Below, piece by piece: positions 28,192 through 36,275 of a stretch of DNA of 64,000 nt. The notes beneath the pieces were generated by a model that saw only the letters and a list, made by a program, of their open reading frames with translations, did not search any database and was not told the origin of the DNA. Position 1 is the stretch's first letter; each line of letters opens with the position of its first letter. The DNA lies in NCBI GenBank assembly GCA_016933965.1, contig JAFGTS010000026.1:1-64000 (forward strand), written 5' to 3'. Origin of the DNA: Deltaproteobacteria bacterium (GTDB lineage Bacteria > Desulfobacterota > Syntrophia > Syntrophales > UBA2210). The position numbers and the translations under genes were made by a program.

Positions 28192-29004
28192 GTGGAACGC
28201 GAGATTCATTACCTGATGGAAAGCGACGAAGAGACCCTTCGCCTTGAAATGAAAACCGACCGGGAACGGGTGAAAACACAGGCTCAATGGTGCGGTATCG
28301 GTCCGGGGCAACGGGTTCTTGATCTCGGTTGCGGGACCGGGAAAACGACCTCTATCATTCATGAACTCGTGCAACCGGGCGGGTCCGTTGTGGGAGTCGA
28401 CGGTTCACGGGAACGGATAGCCTACGCTGAAAAACAGTACGGGGCTCATGAAGGAATTGAGTTTCATTCCTGCGACCTGACGGGGCTCCTCGAAGATCTC
28501 GGCGAATTCGACGTAATATGGATGCGCTTTGTGCTCGAGTATTTTCGACATGAAAGCGCCGGGATAGTGCGGAACCTGAAACAATGCTTGAAACCGGGGG
28601 GGGTGTTGTGTCTGCTCGATCTCGACCACAACTGCCTGAATCATTATGAGCTCAGCCCGAGGCTTGAGGACATACTTGGGAAAATAATCGGTACCCTGGA
28701 ACGTAAATACAATTTTGATCCCTATGCCGGACGGAAATTATACTCCTATCTGTATGACGAAGGCTTTGAAGAGATCGAAGCCCATATCATGGCGCATCAC
28801 CTGATATACGGTGAAGTTCGTGAAGAAGATGCCTTTAACTGGGTAAAAAAGATCGAGATGGTCGCCCGCGCGGCGGGTGCTCTCTTTGACACGTACCCCG
28901 GGGGGTTCGAGGGGTTTACAGGCGATTTCGAGGAATTCTTCTACGATCCCCGCCGGTTCACCTATTCTTGCCTTATTCTGTGCAAGGGCCGCATGCCGAA
29001 ATAG
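28192..29004 (+). CDS. SAM-dependent methyltransferase, class I
   Basis: 270 residues with the Rossmann-fold SAM motif I VLDLGCGTGKTTS (about 42-54), an acidic post-I (VVGVDGS) and motif IV region EFDVIWMRFVLEYF. Substrate unknown. The GTG at 28192 is preceded by ggagagcgacgg. It ends 150 nt before a MITE-like element. Confidence 0.85.
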   Translation: MEREIHYLMESDEETLRLEMKTDRERVKTQAQWCGIGPGQRVLDLGCGTGKTTSIIHELVQPGGSVVGVDGSRERIAYAEKQYGAHEGIEFHSCDLTGLLEDLGEFDVIWMRFVLEYFRHESAGIVRNLKQCLKPGGVLCLLDLDHNCLNHYELSPRLEDILGKIIGTLERKYNFDPYAGRKLYSYLYDEGFEEIEAHIMAHHLIYGEVREEDAFNWVKKIEMVARAAGALFDTYPGGFEGFTGDFEEFFYDPRRFTYSCLILCKGRMPK

Positions 29005-29155
29005 TAGAGAGCTGCCTCAGCAGGCACTTACGCGGGTTGCTCGTTCCGTCTGCAGTGCGTCTCGGCTTTGTGCATGTATCGATGGAAGAATTCAGGCTGT
29101 CTGAACTTCTTTTTTTCTGCAGCCCCCTGGCGGTGACATTTGTAAAGTCAGATTT

Positions 29156-29281
29156 GACGACTTCGTAAAAAGTCCATATGCTTCGTTGCGCTTCACCCTT
29201 CGTCACTGCGACGTACGAAAAAGTACGTCTCACTTCTCAGGATTCGCACGCCTTGCCTCTGGAACTTTTTACAAAGCCGCC
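29156..29281. repeat. MITE-like element, copy 1
   Basis: About 126 bp bounded by inverted ends gacgacttcgtaaaaagtcc (29156-29175) and, read on the other strand, ggcggctttgtaaaaagttc (end at 29281). The interior (cttcgtcactgcgacgtacg, then tctcaggattcgcac) matches the reverse complement of the element at 35530-35653. The right end holds the TAA stop (29269-29271) of the HD-GYP gene. A further repeat end lies at 29300-29321, inside that gene's last codons. Confidence 0.7.
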
Positions 29282-31590
29282 CCATCTGCTCGGGTATTTC
29301 GACTTTTTACGAGATCATCAAATTTATTTTCGGTAAAGAGACGGATACAGGCATCGACGACATCCGAGTCATAAAGGATACCGCGGTTTTCCGTTATCTC
29401 CTTAATAGCCATTTCTATTCCCAATGCCGGGCGATAGGGGCGGTGGCTGCTCATGGCCTCCACCACGTCCGCAACGGAAAGGATCTTCGCTTCCATCAGA
29501 ATATCTTCGCCGCTGATTCCATTGGGGTATCCCGATCCATCGAGCCGCTCATGGTGCTGCAGGACGATCCTGGCAACGGGATGGGTGAACTCGATATTTT
29601 TGAGAATATTGAACCCCACTTCCGGGTGTGTCTTTATGAGGGTGAATTCCAGATCGTTCAGCTCTATGGGTTTACTGAGAATTTCGGCAGGTACATACAT
29701 TTTGCCGATGTCGTGAATCATAGACGCCATCTGAATTCCCTTGACGGTATCCAGCGGGAGATTCATTTCTTCCCCTATGGCGCCGGCGATAAGCGCCACG
29801 CGTTTCTGATGGCCGGCCGTATAGGGGTCCCGTGATTCGACGATTTCCGACATGGCGTCTATGGTGCTCTGAAGGGTCATCTGCAGAATATCATAATTCT
29901 TCTTGAGTTCTGATACATCCTTCAGACTTCCCACGAGGCCGGTCATCCTGCCGTCGTCGTCGAAGTTCGGTGCGCCGCTGATATTAAATACATGTTCCTT
30001 GCCCTGCTTGTCGATAAACCGTCCTGTCACGTCCTTGAAAATTTCCCTGTTCTTCGCCCGGGAAAGGACTTTTGTGAGATAGGGCCGATCCTCTTCGCAG
30101 ATGATGTCAAGCAGCCGCTTTCCGATCAATTCCTCCGTTGAATACAGCAGTATTCTTTCGGAAACGGGATTTATGTAAGTTATGACACTGTCGGCATCGA
30201 GCGTGTAAATGATGTCCGGCGAGTTTTCTCCCAGGGCGCGGAACCGGGCTTCACTGTTCTTGATCTTCCGGTACGACCGGGCATTGTTGATACTGATGCC
30301 GACCTGCGGGGCTATTCCCATGAGCAGGTTCAGATCGCTCTGGCTCAACTGCCTCTTGGAGCGGATGTTATCAACACCCAGGACCCCCTCAGATCGCCCC
30401 TCGAAAATAATAGGAACGCAGATAAATGATTGGACACCCATGGCCCGGACGAAGTCGAGGCTCTTTTTGGAAATAATGGTTTCTATTTCCTCAATGTCGT
30501 TGATGAGAAAGGGGATCTGGTTCTTGAATGAAAGCACGAACTGGCCCCGGGAAGAGGGTTTGTCAAGGTGGAAGCTGATCATTCTCAGAAACTCTTCCTG
30601 TTCCGCATTGTAACCGAAACCGGCCACATAGACCAGCCTGGTCCGTTCTTCGTTGGCCAGCATGATCATGCCGCGGTCGAAATCGAGACGTTTTCCGAGG
30701 AGTTCCATGATGTACGGGAGCAGCTTGTCCATGTCGAGGATGCTCGCCGTGGCCTGACCCACTTCCTGTATCAGGAGGGCATTGTCGTAGCTTGTATTGA
30801 CCCGTTCAAGAAGGTCCCCCGCGAGATCGCCCTTATTGATTATGGAAGTCTGGATTTCAGACTTTTCGAGGTATACGGCGTGCGCGTGAAGAGACGTCAC
30901 CAGGATGGTGCAGAGCAGCGCCACGATGAGCGTGTTGATCGGCGTATGCGAAAAAAGCAGGATGGCGCAGATAAGAACGCTGAAAACAGTGGCGTAATTT
31001 CTCAACCGTTTCCAGAGCAGGAAGGCCGGCTGTTCCCAACTGATGATATAGCGGCAGGCATCGGCGTTTTTGTGGAGGCACTCGGGATGCTCGATCTTGG
31101 CGTACTCACCGGTGAAGAGCTTCGGGATGGATTCAAAAATTCCCATCCGGTTTTCGCACTGATAAGGTTTTTCATCAACATCCGGGCCCGGCTTCACGGT
31201 GAGTTCCATCTTGTTGCTTGCCAGTTTCTTCGCTGAAACGGTACAGGCCCTGCTGAAGATGGGATAAAGCTTTTCCATCACCGAAAGCGCCGCAACGGGT
31301 GTCACGAAGCTCAAAGCATACTGCTGTGCCGCGAGCCCTGACTTTGACAGCGCCGAATAACGGCCCGCTTCCCGGGCGATGTCGGCGTCGCCCGTTTCGA
31401 TGACGAGCCGTTCATAAAACCGGTCCACCTGGCCCTGAGAGAACCAGTGCCCCTCATCATCGATCTGATAGCGCTTCATTCCGGCATAATCAAGGATCGG
31501 TTCAAGGTGAATGTCCGGATAATGTGTGTTGATGTATTCAACGAAGAACTTGATGATCCGTGTGCTGTAAAGGGGGGGATTCTCCATCAT
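29269..31590 (-). CDS. HD-GYP domain protein with V4R-like, GAF and PAS sensors
   Basis: 773 residues. N-terminal region (1-185) ends in a V4R-like Cys motif (HPECLHKNADACRYIISW). Two transmembrane helices (about 195-240), GAF (about 285-425), PAS (about 430-545) and HD-GYP (about 560-750) follow. The HD-GYP domain has HDIGK, HHERLDGSGYPNG and the extra GYP loop, so cyclic-di-GMP hydrolysis is likely. The last residues FDDLVKSRNTRADGAAL are encoded by repeat-derived DNA. Its start overlaps the PilZ gene stop by 4 bp. Confidence 0.85.
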   Translation of the reverse strand: MMENPPLYSTRIIKFFVEYINTHYPDIHLEPILDYAGMKRYQIDDEGHWFSQGQVDRFYERLVIETGDADIAREAGRYSALSKSGLAAQQYALSFVTPVAALSVMEKLYPIFSRACTVSAKKLASNKMELTVKPGPDVDEKPYQCENRMGIFESIPKLFTGEYAKIEHPECLHKNADACRYIISWEQPAFLLWKRLRNYATVFSVLICAILLFSHTPINTLIVALLCTILVTSLHAHAVYLEKSEIQTSIINKGDLAGDLLERVNTSYDNALLIQEVGQATASILDMDKLLPYIMELLGKRLDFDRGMIMLANEERTRLVYVAGFGYNAEQEEFLRMISFHLDKPSSRGQFVLSFKNQIPFLINDIEEIETIISKKSLDFVRAMGVQSFICVPIIFEGRSEGVLGVDNIRSKRQLSQSDLNLLMGIAPQVGISINNARSYRKIKNSEARFRALGENSPDIIYTLDADSVITYINPVSERILLYSTEELIGKRLLDIICEEDRPYLTKVLSRAKNREIFKDVTGRFIDKQGKEHVFNISGAPNFDDDGRMTGLVGSLKDVSELKKNYDILQMTLQSTIDAMSEIVESRDPYTAGHQKRVALIAGAIGEEMNLPLDTVKGIQMASMIHDIGKMYVPAEILSKPIELNDLEFTLIKTHPEVGFNILKNIEFTHPVARIVLQHHERLDGSGYPNGISGEDILMEAKILSVADVVEAMSSHRPYRPALGIEMAIKEITENRGILYDSDVVDACIRLFTENKFDDLVKSRNTRADGAAL

Positions 31591-33719
31591 CTGAAAAACT
31601 TTTCCATTATAAGCTTAATGAAAATCCTGGCGTTCGTCTTAAGCCGTTCACGCATGTACTCGATAAAGTCTCTACCGTATTGAGAATTAATAATCCATAA
31701 CAAATATTGTTTTTCATAGGGTATCTCTCCTTTTTCGAGGTACGTGTGAGGGAATATGGTCAACGCCGGGTTTTCGACATGACACTTCTCGATCAGTAAT
31801 TGTGCCGCCGTTGAAAGGATATCCCACGGGGTATCGACCGGTTCGGTAATGATGATCTTTACTCCGTTCAGAAGTTCCGAGAGGTTCAGGCCGAGGTCCG
31901 ATCGGTTCACGATCATCAGGGCCGCGTGCCGGTCCCCCTTCAGGAGCGAAAAGGCCTTCCAGCGACGAATGAGTCCGTGCCGTTTGTATAACTTTTCAAT
32001 GGAATCACCATTACCGCCTCCGTAGTTTTCCAGATCCAGGCAGGAAAGCAGGAGACCGCCGGAATGGTGCCGGTAAAACCGTTCGATTTCATTCATATCC
32101 GATGGGACAAACTCCCGGAGGGTCCATTCGGGAGGCAGCTCTTTCCGGGCCGGCTGTTGTTTGAAGTTTTTATAGGCAAAGAGATCGAGCGAGCATATCC
32201 GGGGATTTCCCGTATCACGCACGAAGGCGCCGAAAAACATATCCATAAAACGGTTTTTCGGCTGGTAATAGAACATGGTGTGATTCATCCTGACCGAGTG
32301 GAACAGGTGAAGACCGCTCAGATAGTTCATCAGTTGCTTGATGACGTGCACGCCCGTGTGCTTGGTGAAGGGCAGTATGGGGCGGGCGGCAAGGTGATGA
32401 ACAAGCCATGCCCGTTCATAGGCCCGAACCATTGATACGTGGCCGTAAATCTTGCCGCTCCTCTGATAGGTGAAATGCGTGGCCACCTCCGATTCGCGGT
32501 TGTAAAGGCGCTCGTATATTTTCTTGAACTCGGTACGGTAGGATTGGAGGGACTGGTATTTTTTGGGGTAAATGAATCCCGTGTCAAAAAAGAATTCCCA
32601 GAGGGCGTTCATGTCGATCGTGTCGGAAATATGCACATGGGGATCGATGGCGTGCACGAGGATGTTGCTGAAAAGGTTATATGTCCCCACGTTCATATCA
32701 AGAATGACGAAACCGCATCGTACGCCGGACCGCTTCATTTCACGACGGTATACGACCTGTGCCGTGCACTGAAGGTGGAGAGAGCCCGGGAAGGAAATGG
32801 TCAGCTCCGGTATGATCAATCCGGGCATCAGCACGCTTTCGTCCGTCGCCTCATGGACGGAGAATCCCGTGGTCGATATATCGTATATGTCTCGCTTTAT
32901 CTGTTTCCCGAAAAATGGGTGATCAAAGGTAATATACGGCGAGGGCGAGAGACGTATCCTCGGGTTGCGCACCTTTCTTTTTTTGTGTCTCTGTATTTGA
33001 AGCGCCGCCGGGACGAGGACCATATCACGGGCCAGGTGGCCGTCTGTCTGGCGGGTCACCCGGCAGGTTCCGGAGAAGATGACGATATTGTCCTGATACA
33101 AACGGACGGTGACCTCGTTGTCGTTATCAAACCAGTGAAATGAGGACGGTTCCTGGGGAACCAGATGGACACGAAATGCCAGGGGACTGAAATCAACAAG
33201 GACCCCCTGGGCGCTGAACCCGCTCTGCAGGAGTTCCACCGAGATGTCGGAACAACCATATCTTTTGATTCTGCGTTTTCCGGCGGAAAAGACCCGCTCC
33301 GGGATATCGATCGTAAAGGATTCTTCGTTGACATCCCGGACCGAGATGGGCACGCAGATAACCGATTGGCCGTCGGGGATGAGAAGGTTCTGCATACGGT
33401 GACGGGCGGCGTCGAAGGTTCCTTCGGACGCCCACCTGCAGGTGATCGCCGAGTCCATGCACGGTTCCGGACGGGCCCGAACAAGAAAATCTTCCTCATA
33501 TTTCGCATCTTTCAGATGAACGGAAACAAAACCACTCGTGAAATGAAGATGATTTATGATATTGATCAGTTTTTTGCTGTCGATCGTTTTTGAATTCGGG
33601 ATATTCTCGATCAGTTCACGGTGTTGAAACACCATGCTGGACGAAGCCGCCGGTTCGGATGTCCCCTCGACTTTTTTGACGGCAACGGGAAAAGGCTTAA
33701 CTTTCTTGTGGACGCTCAT
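31587..33719 (-). CDS. PilZ-domain protein with acyltransferase-like C-terminus
   Basis: 710 residues, soluble. A YcgR-type N region (about 95-225) is followed by a PilZ domain with the RxxxR-like KKRKVRNPRIR and the D/NxSxxG element DISTTGF (about 228-350), expected to bind cyclic-di-GMP. The rest (about 380-700) resembles GNAT/N-acyltransferase folds, but no catalytic motif was assigned. Strong agggaaggg site before the ATG. Operon partner of the HD-GYP gene, under an nrdD-like promoter. Confidence 0.8.
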   Translation of the reverse strand: MSVHKKVKPFPVAVKKVEGTSEPAASSSMVFQHRELIENIPNSKTIDSKKLINIINHLHFTSGFVSVHLKDAKYEEDFLVRARPEPCMDSAITCRWASEGTFDAARHRMQNLLIPDGQSVICVPISVRDVNEESFTIDIPERVFSAGKRRIKRYGCSDISVELLQSGFSAQGVLVDFSPLAFRVHLVPQEPSSFHWFDNDNEVTVRLYQDNIVIFSGTCRVTRQTDGHLARDMVLVPAALQIQRHKKRKVRNPRIRLSPSPYITFDHPFFGKQIKRDIYDISTTGFSVHEATDESVLMPGLIIPELTISFPGSLHLQCTAQVVYRREMKRSGVRCGFVILDMNVGTYNLFSNILVHAIDPHVHISDTIDMNALWEFFFDTGFIYPKKYQSLQSYRTEFKKIYERLYNRESEVATHFTYQRSGKIYGHVSMVRAYERAWLVHHLAARPILPFTKHTGVHVIKQLMNYLSGLHLFHSVRMNHTMFYYQPKNRFMDMFFGAFVRDTGNPRICSLDLFAYKNFKQQPARKELPPEWTLREFVPSDMNEIERFYRHHSGGLLLSCLDLENYGGGNGDSIEKLYKRHGLIRRWKAFSLLKGDRHAALMIVNRSDLGLNLSELLNGVKIIITEPVDTPWDILSTAAQLLIEKCHVENPALTIFPHTYLEKGEIPYEKQYLLWIINSQYGRDFIEYMRERLKTNARIFIKLIMEKFFR

Positions 33720-33772
33720 TCAAACCCTTCCCTGCGGCGTGATGAAAATGCCCCCTCTGCACATTTCCTCTT

Positions 33773-33820
33773 ACACTACATATTGTGTTCATCTATAATA
33801 CGAATACTATATGTAGTCAA
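33773..33820 (-). promoter_or_regulatory. PilZ/HD-GYP operon promoter with NrdR-like boxes
   Basis: Minus-strand -35 TTGACT (33815-33820), 17-nt spacer, -10 TATAGA (33792-33797). Box 1 at 33773-33788 (acactacatattgtgt) matches the NrdR consensus at 15 of 16. Box 2 at 33804-33819 (atactatatgtagtca) is identical to box 2 of nrdDG; starts are 31 bp apart. The flanks (aatac before, caag and aaaattt after) are also conserved between the two loci, so one was probably copied from the other. Confidence 0.75.
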
Positions 33821-33973
33821 GGTAAAATTTGCCACAGGATCAGGTTGGTGAAGAATGAAGGTAAGAGAGATAATTCAGCCTTCCTTGGGTTCCTCAAGGC
33901 CGGTTCCGCCGCGTCTGTCCGGCGGAACCGGCAGGGATTGTTTCAAAAAGATCCGTGTCCGGGTGACGGGCCG

Positions 33974-34255
33974 CTATGAATTGACGACTTCCTTCAACTT
34001 GCGTGAGCATTTGAAGGTGACAACCCTGCGGGCATCCAGCATGAGTTCCTGTCCGGTCTGGGGATTTCTTCCCTTTCTCGGGGTCTTGCTCTTCACGGTC
34101 CACTTTCCGAAGCCCGATATCAGAACGTCATGCCCGTTCTCGAGCTCCTTTTTCATCAGATCGAAGACGCTTTCAACCAACTCGGCGCATCGTTCCTTGG
34201 AAAACTTCGTGTTGGCGTGAAGATTCTTAACGAGTTCGGCTTTTGTAAGGGTCAT
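33974..34255 (-). CDS. HU/IHF-family nucleoid protein, IHF-alpha-like
   Basis: 93-residue DNA-bending protein. The family core FGKWTVKSKTPRKGRNPQTG with the DNA-intercalating Pro and the following RRVVTFKCSRKLK strand is intact. The length and ISGFGKW segment favour an IHF subunit over HU. IHF commonly assists sigma-54 promoters such as the one proposed before the pilins. AAAGGAAA precedes the ATG. No partner subunit adjoins. Confidence 0.92.
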   Translation of the reverse strand: MTLTKAELVKNLHANTKFSKERCAELVESVFDLMKKELENGHDVLISGFGKWTVKSKTPRKGRNPQTGQELMLDARRVVTFKCSRKLKEVVNS

Positions 34256-34297
34256 TTCGATTTCCTTTCATTTTTTATAATAAACTCTTTGACCGCC

Positions 34298-34311
34298 GCT
34301 CCTTCAGGAGC
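34298..34311. other. Small hairpin between acyl-CoA dehydrogenase and HU/IHF genes
   Basis: gctcc / ggagc around a ttca loop, GC-rich flanks. On the minus strand an A/T-rich tract follows after about 10 nt, so it could be a weak terminator of the acyl-CoA dehydrogenase transcript or a leader structure of the HU/IHF gene. Confidence 0.3.
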
Positions 34312-34341
34312 CCGGCCCACAGCCGTTCTTTTCAAGGGAAC

Positions 34342-35487
34342 TTATCGTGACTGCAAGACCTTGCCGATCGTCATGATCTCCGCTTCTTTCGTACCTTCAT
34401 ATAGTTCAAGGATCTTGGCATCCCGATACCATTTCTGAACTTTATATTCATCGATGTATCCGTATCCTCCGTGGACCTCGACAGCGGCGTTCGCACAGAA
34501 AACGGCCGTCTGTCCACCATAGTACTTGGCCATGGCCGCTATATGAAAATCCGGCGTTCCCTGGTCCACCAGCCAGGCGGATTTATAGACAAGATTTCTC
34601 AATGCCTCGACCCTGATGGCCATTTCCGTCAATTTCTGCATGGTGATCTGGTAGGCTCCGATCGGTTTGCCGAAGGCGGTACGCTCTCCGGAATAGCGGA
34701 CGGCTTCGTCCAGGCAGCCCTGGGAAAGACCGAGAGCCTGTCCGGCAACCATGATCCTCGTGATATCGAAGAAATGCATCAACTGGTAGAAACCCTGTCC
34801 CTCATCTCCGATAAGATTTTCCTGAGGAACGCGAACCTCTTCAAGGGCGATCTCAGCGGTGTCGCTTGCCCGGATACCCATTTTCCCATGTATCTTTGTC
34901 CGCGTTATGCCCGGTGCGTCGGCGGGTACGATGATCTGGCCGAAGCTCCTGTGAATCTTTCCGGCATCGGGGTTCGTGATACACTGGCAGACCATGAAAT
35001 CGCAGACGGTACCGTTGGTGATGAACATCTTGTTTCCCGTAATGACATAATCTGAACCGTCCTTGACGGCCCTGGTTTTATACCCCGCCACATCGGTGCC
35101 GGCGTTGGGTTCGGTATAGGCGCCGGCGCTGACCTGGTCACCGCTGCACACGGGGGGGAGGTAGGTCTTTTTCTGTTCCTCGGACCCAAAATAGTAAATG
35201 GCTTCACAGCCGAATCCGGCTGCCACTATGTTCAGACCGATACCCATATCGATCCGCGAAAGCTCTTCCGTCACGATGGCATTTCCAAGAATCCCCACTC
35301 CGGCGCCGCCGTATTCTTCAGGGATCCACGCCCCGACGAGACCGTTTTCGGCGGCCTTTTTTCGAAGCTCGGGCGTGTATTTCTCTTCTTCATCACATTC
35401 CTGTGAATGAGGGGCTATCTCAGCCTGGGCGAACCTGAACGCCATGTCCTTCAACATTCTCATTTCTTCAGTCAGCGCGAAATCCAT
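34342..35487 (-). CDS. Acyl-CoA dehydrogenase
   Basis: 381-residue FAD enzyme oxidising acyl-CoA to enoyl-CoA. Visible: YTEPNAGTDVAGYKT and FITNG (FAD/substrate contacts), GERTAFGKPIGAYQ, and the catalytic base Glu in LYEGTKEAE near the C-terminus. It resembles enzymes of fatty-acid or aromatic-acid beta-oxidation in syntrophic Desulfobacterota, but substrate chain cannot be fixed. No electron-transfer flavoprotein genes adjoin. Confidence 0.93.
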   Translation of the reverse strand: MDFALTEEMRMLKDMAFRFAQAEIAPHSQECDEEEKYTPELRKKAAENGLVGAWIPEEYGGAGVGILGNAIVTEELSRIDMGIGLNIVAAGFGCEAIYYFGSEEQKKTYLPPVCSGDQVSAGAYTEPNAGTDVAGYKTRAVKDGSDYVITGNKMFITNGTVCDFMVCQCITNPDAGKIHRSFGQIIVPADAPGITRTKIHGKMGIRASDTAEIALEEVRVPQENLIGDEGQGFYQLMHFFDITRIMVAGQALGLSQGCLDEAVRYSGERTAFGKPIGAYQITMQKLTEMAIRVEALRNLVYKSAWLVDQGTPDFHIAAMAKYYGGQTAVFCANAAVEVHGGYGYIDEYKVQKWYRDAKILELYEGTKEAEIMTIGKVLQSR

Positions 35488-35529
35488 GTGAAACCCTCCT
35501 TGTCGGCTCTTTAGAGAAGTGCAATCATC

Positions 35530-35653
35530 GACATCTTCATAGAACGCCTGAAAACAGATTGCGCGAATCCTCAGGAATGAGACATACTTTACGTACGTCG
35601 CAATGACGAAGGATAAAGCTCAACGCACCGTGCGGGCTTTTTATGAAGTTGTC
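35530..35653. repeat. MITE-like element, copy 2 (inverted relative to copy 1)
   Basis: About 124 bp. Ends gacatcttcatagaacgcc (35530-35548) and, on the other strand, gacaacttcataaaaagcc (to 35653) are inverted repeats of each other. The interior contains gcgaatcctcaggaatgag and acgtacgtcgcaatgacgaa, the reverse complement of the core of copy 1. No reading frame is visible. It sits just upstream of the acyl-CoA dehydrogenase gene. Confidence 0.7.
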
Positions 35654-35971
35654 AATAATTAAAATTTATTCAGATGGTTATATTGGTTTCAGGTATTTTT
35701 TGTCAATAGAAAAATGTGCCGGTTTTAAAAAAGATGTAATCCAGAATGGAGACAGGTGCTTTATGCCTTGGCGGTTTGATAGGACATCCTGCCAGGCGGG
35801 AGAATATCGACACGGGACACCTCCTTCCACAAAAATGCGGGCAGTGATTATTACAATATTCTGTAAAGCAATTATGAATAAAAATACTTGACTTGGTTCG
35901 GAAGGTACGATACCTTCGTACCCATTCACACGTAAAAATAGTTGATATAGTGTAAGGACACCAAGGAAAGC
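35654..35971. other. A/T-rich non-coding stretch before the HTH gene
   Basis: About 320 nt without a convincing gene; an 82-residue open frame here has no family resemblance and no ribosome-binding site. It contains a TTGACT hexamer at 35888-35893 and the inverted repeats described for 35902-35922. Nothing else recognised. Confidence 0.5.
35902..35922. promoter_or_regulatory. Overlapping inverted repeats, candidate operator
   Basis: ggtacga (35904-35910) and tcgtacc (35916-35922) are perfect 7-bp arms around 5 nt. aaggta / tacctt (35902-35907 / 35911-35916) is a second, overlapping repeat. They lie 50 nt before the small HTH gene and 9 nt after a TTGACT, so autoregulation by that protein is plausible. 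Confidence 0.45.
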
Positions 35972-36178
35972 ATGATTGTAATCAAGGGTGACGTTTATTT
36001 AACAACCGCCGATGCGGCGCGTGAACTGGGGGTTTCGACAAAGACAATTCGAGCTTACATACAAAAGGGAATTATTCCAGAACCACCAACCATAACGTAT
36101 GGTATCAGAAAGATCAGGCATTTCACAAAAGAGTATTTGAAAGATGCCGCCCGGCAAATAGAGAGATACAGGCAATGA
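35972..36178 (+). CDS. Small MerR-type helix-turn-helix protein
   Basis: 68 residues that are essentially one winged HTH: YLTTADAARELGVSTKTIRAYIQKGIIPEP is the typical MerR/excisionase-like recognition region, with a wing around YGIRKIRHF. No sensor or dimerisation coil follows, so it is shorter than full MerR regulators. AAGGAAA precedes the ATG. It lies 97 nt before the pilus operon on the same strand and may regulate it or itself. Confidence 0.8.
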   Translation: MIVIKGDVYLTTADAARELGVSTKTIRAYIQKGIIPEPPTITYGIRKIRHFTKEYLKDAARQIERYRQ

Positions 36179-36275
36179 TATTAATGATTGAAATCGCGGC
36201 GCGGATGGAATAACCTTAAAGTCAACAACCTTAATCATCATCGATTTTGAGGAATGCCAGGGGGATAGAAAAAGA

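Noticed and set aside
35643-35891. 82-codon open frame after the MITE-like element
   Set aside because: Starts inside the repeat, lacks a ribosome-binding site and resembles no family.
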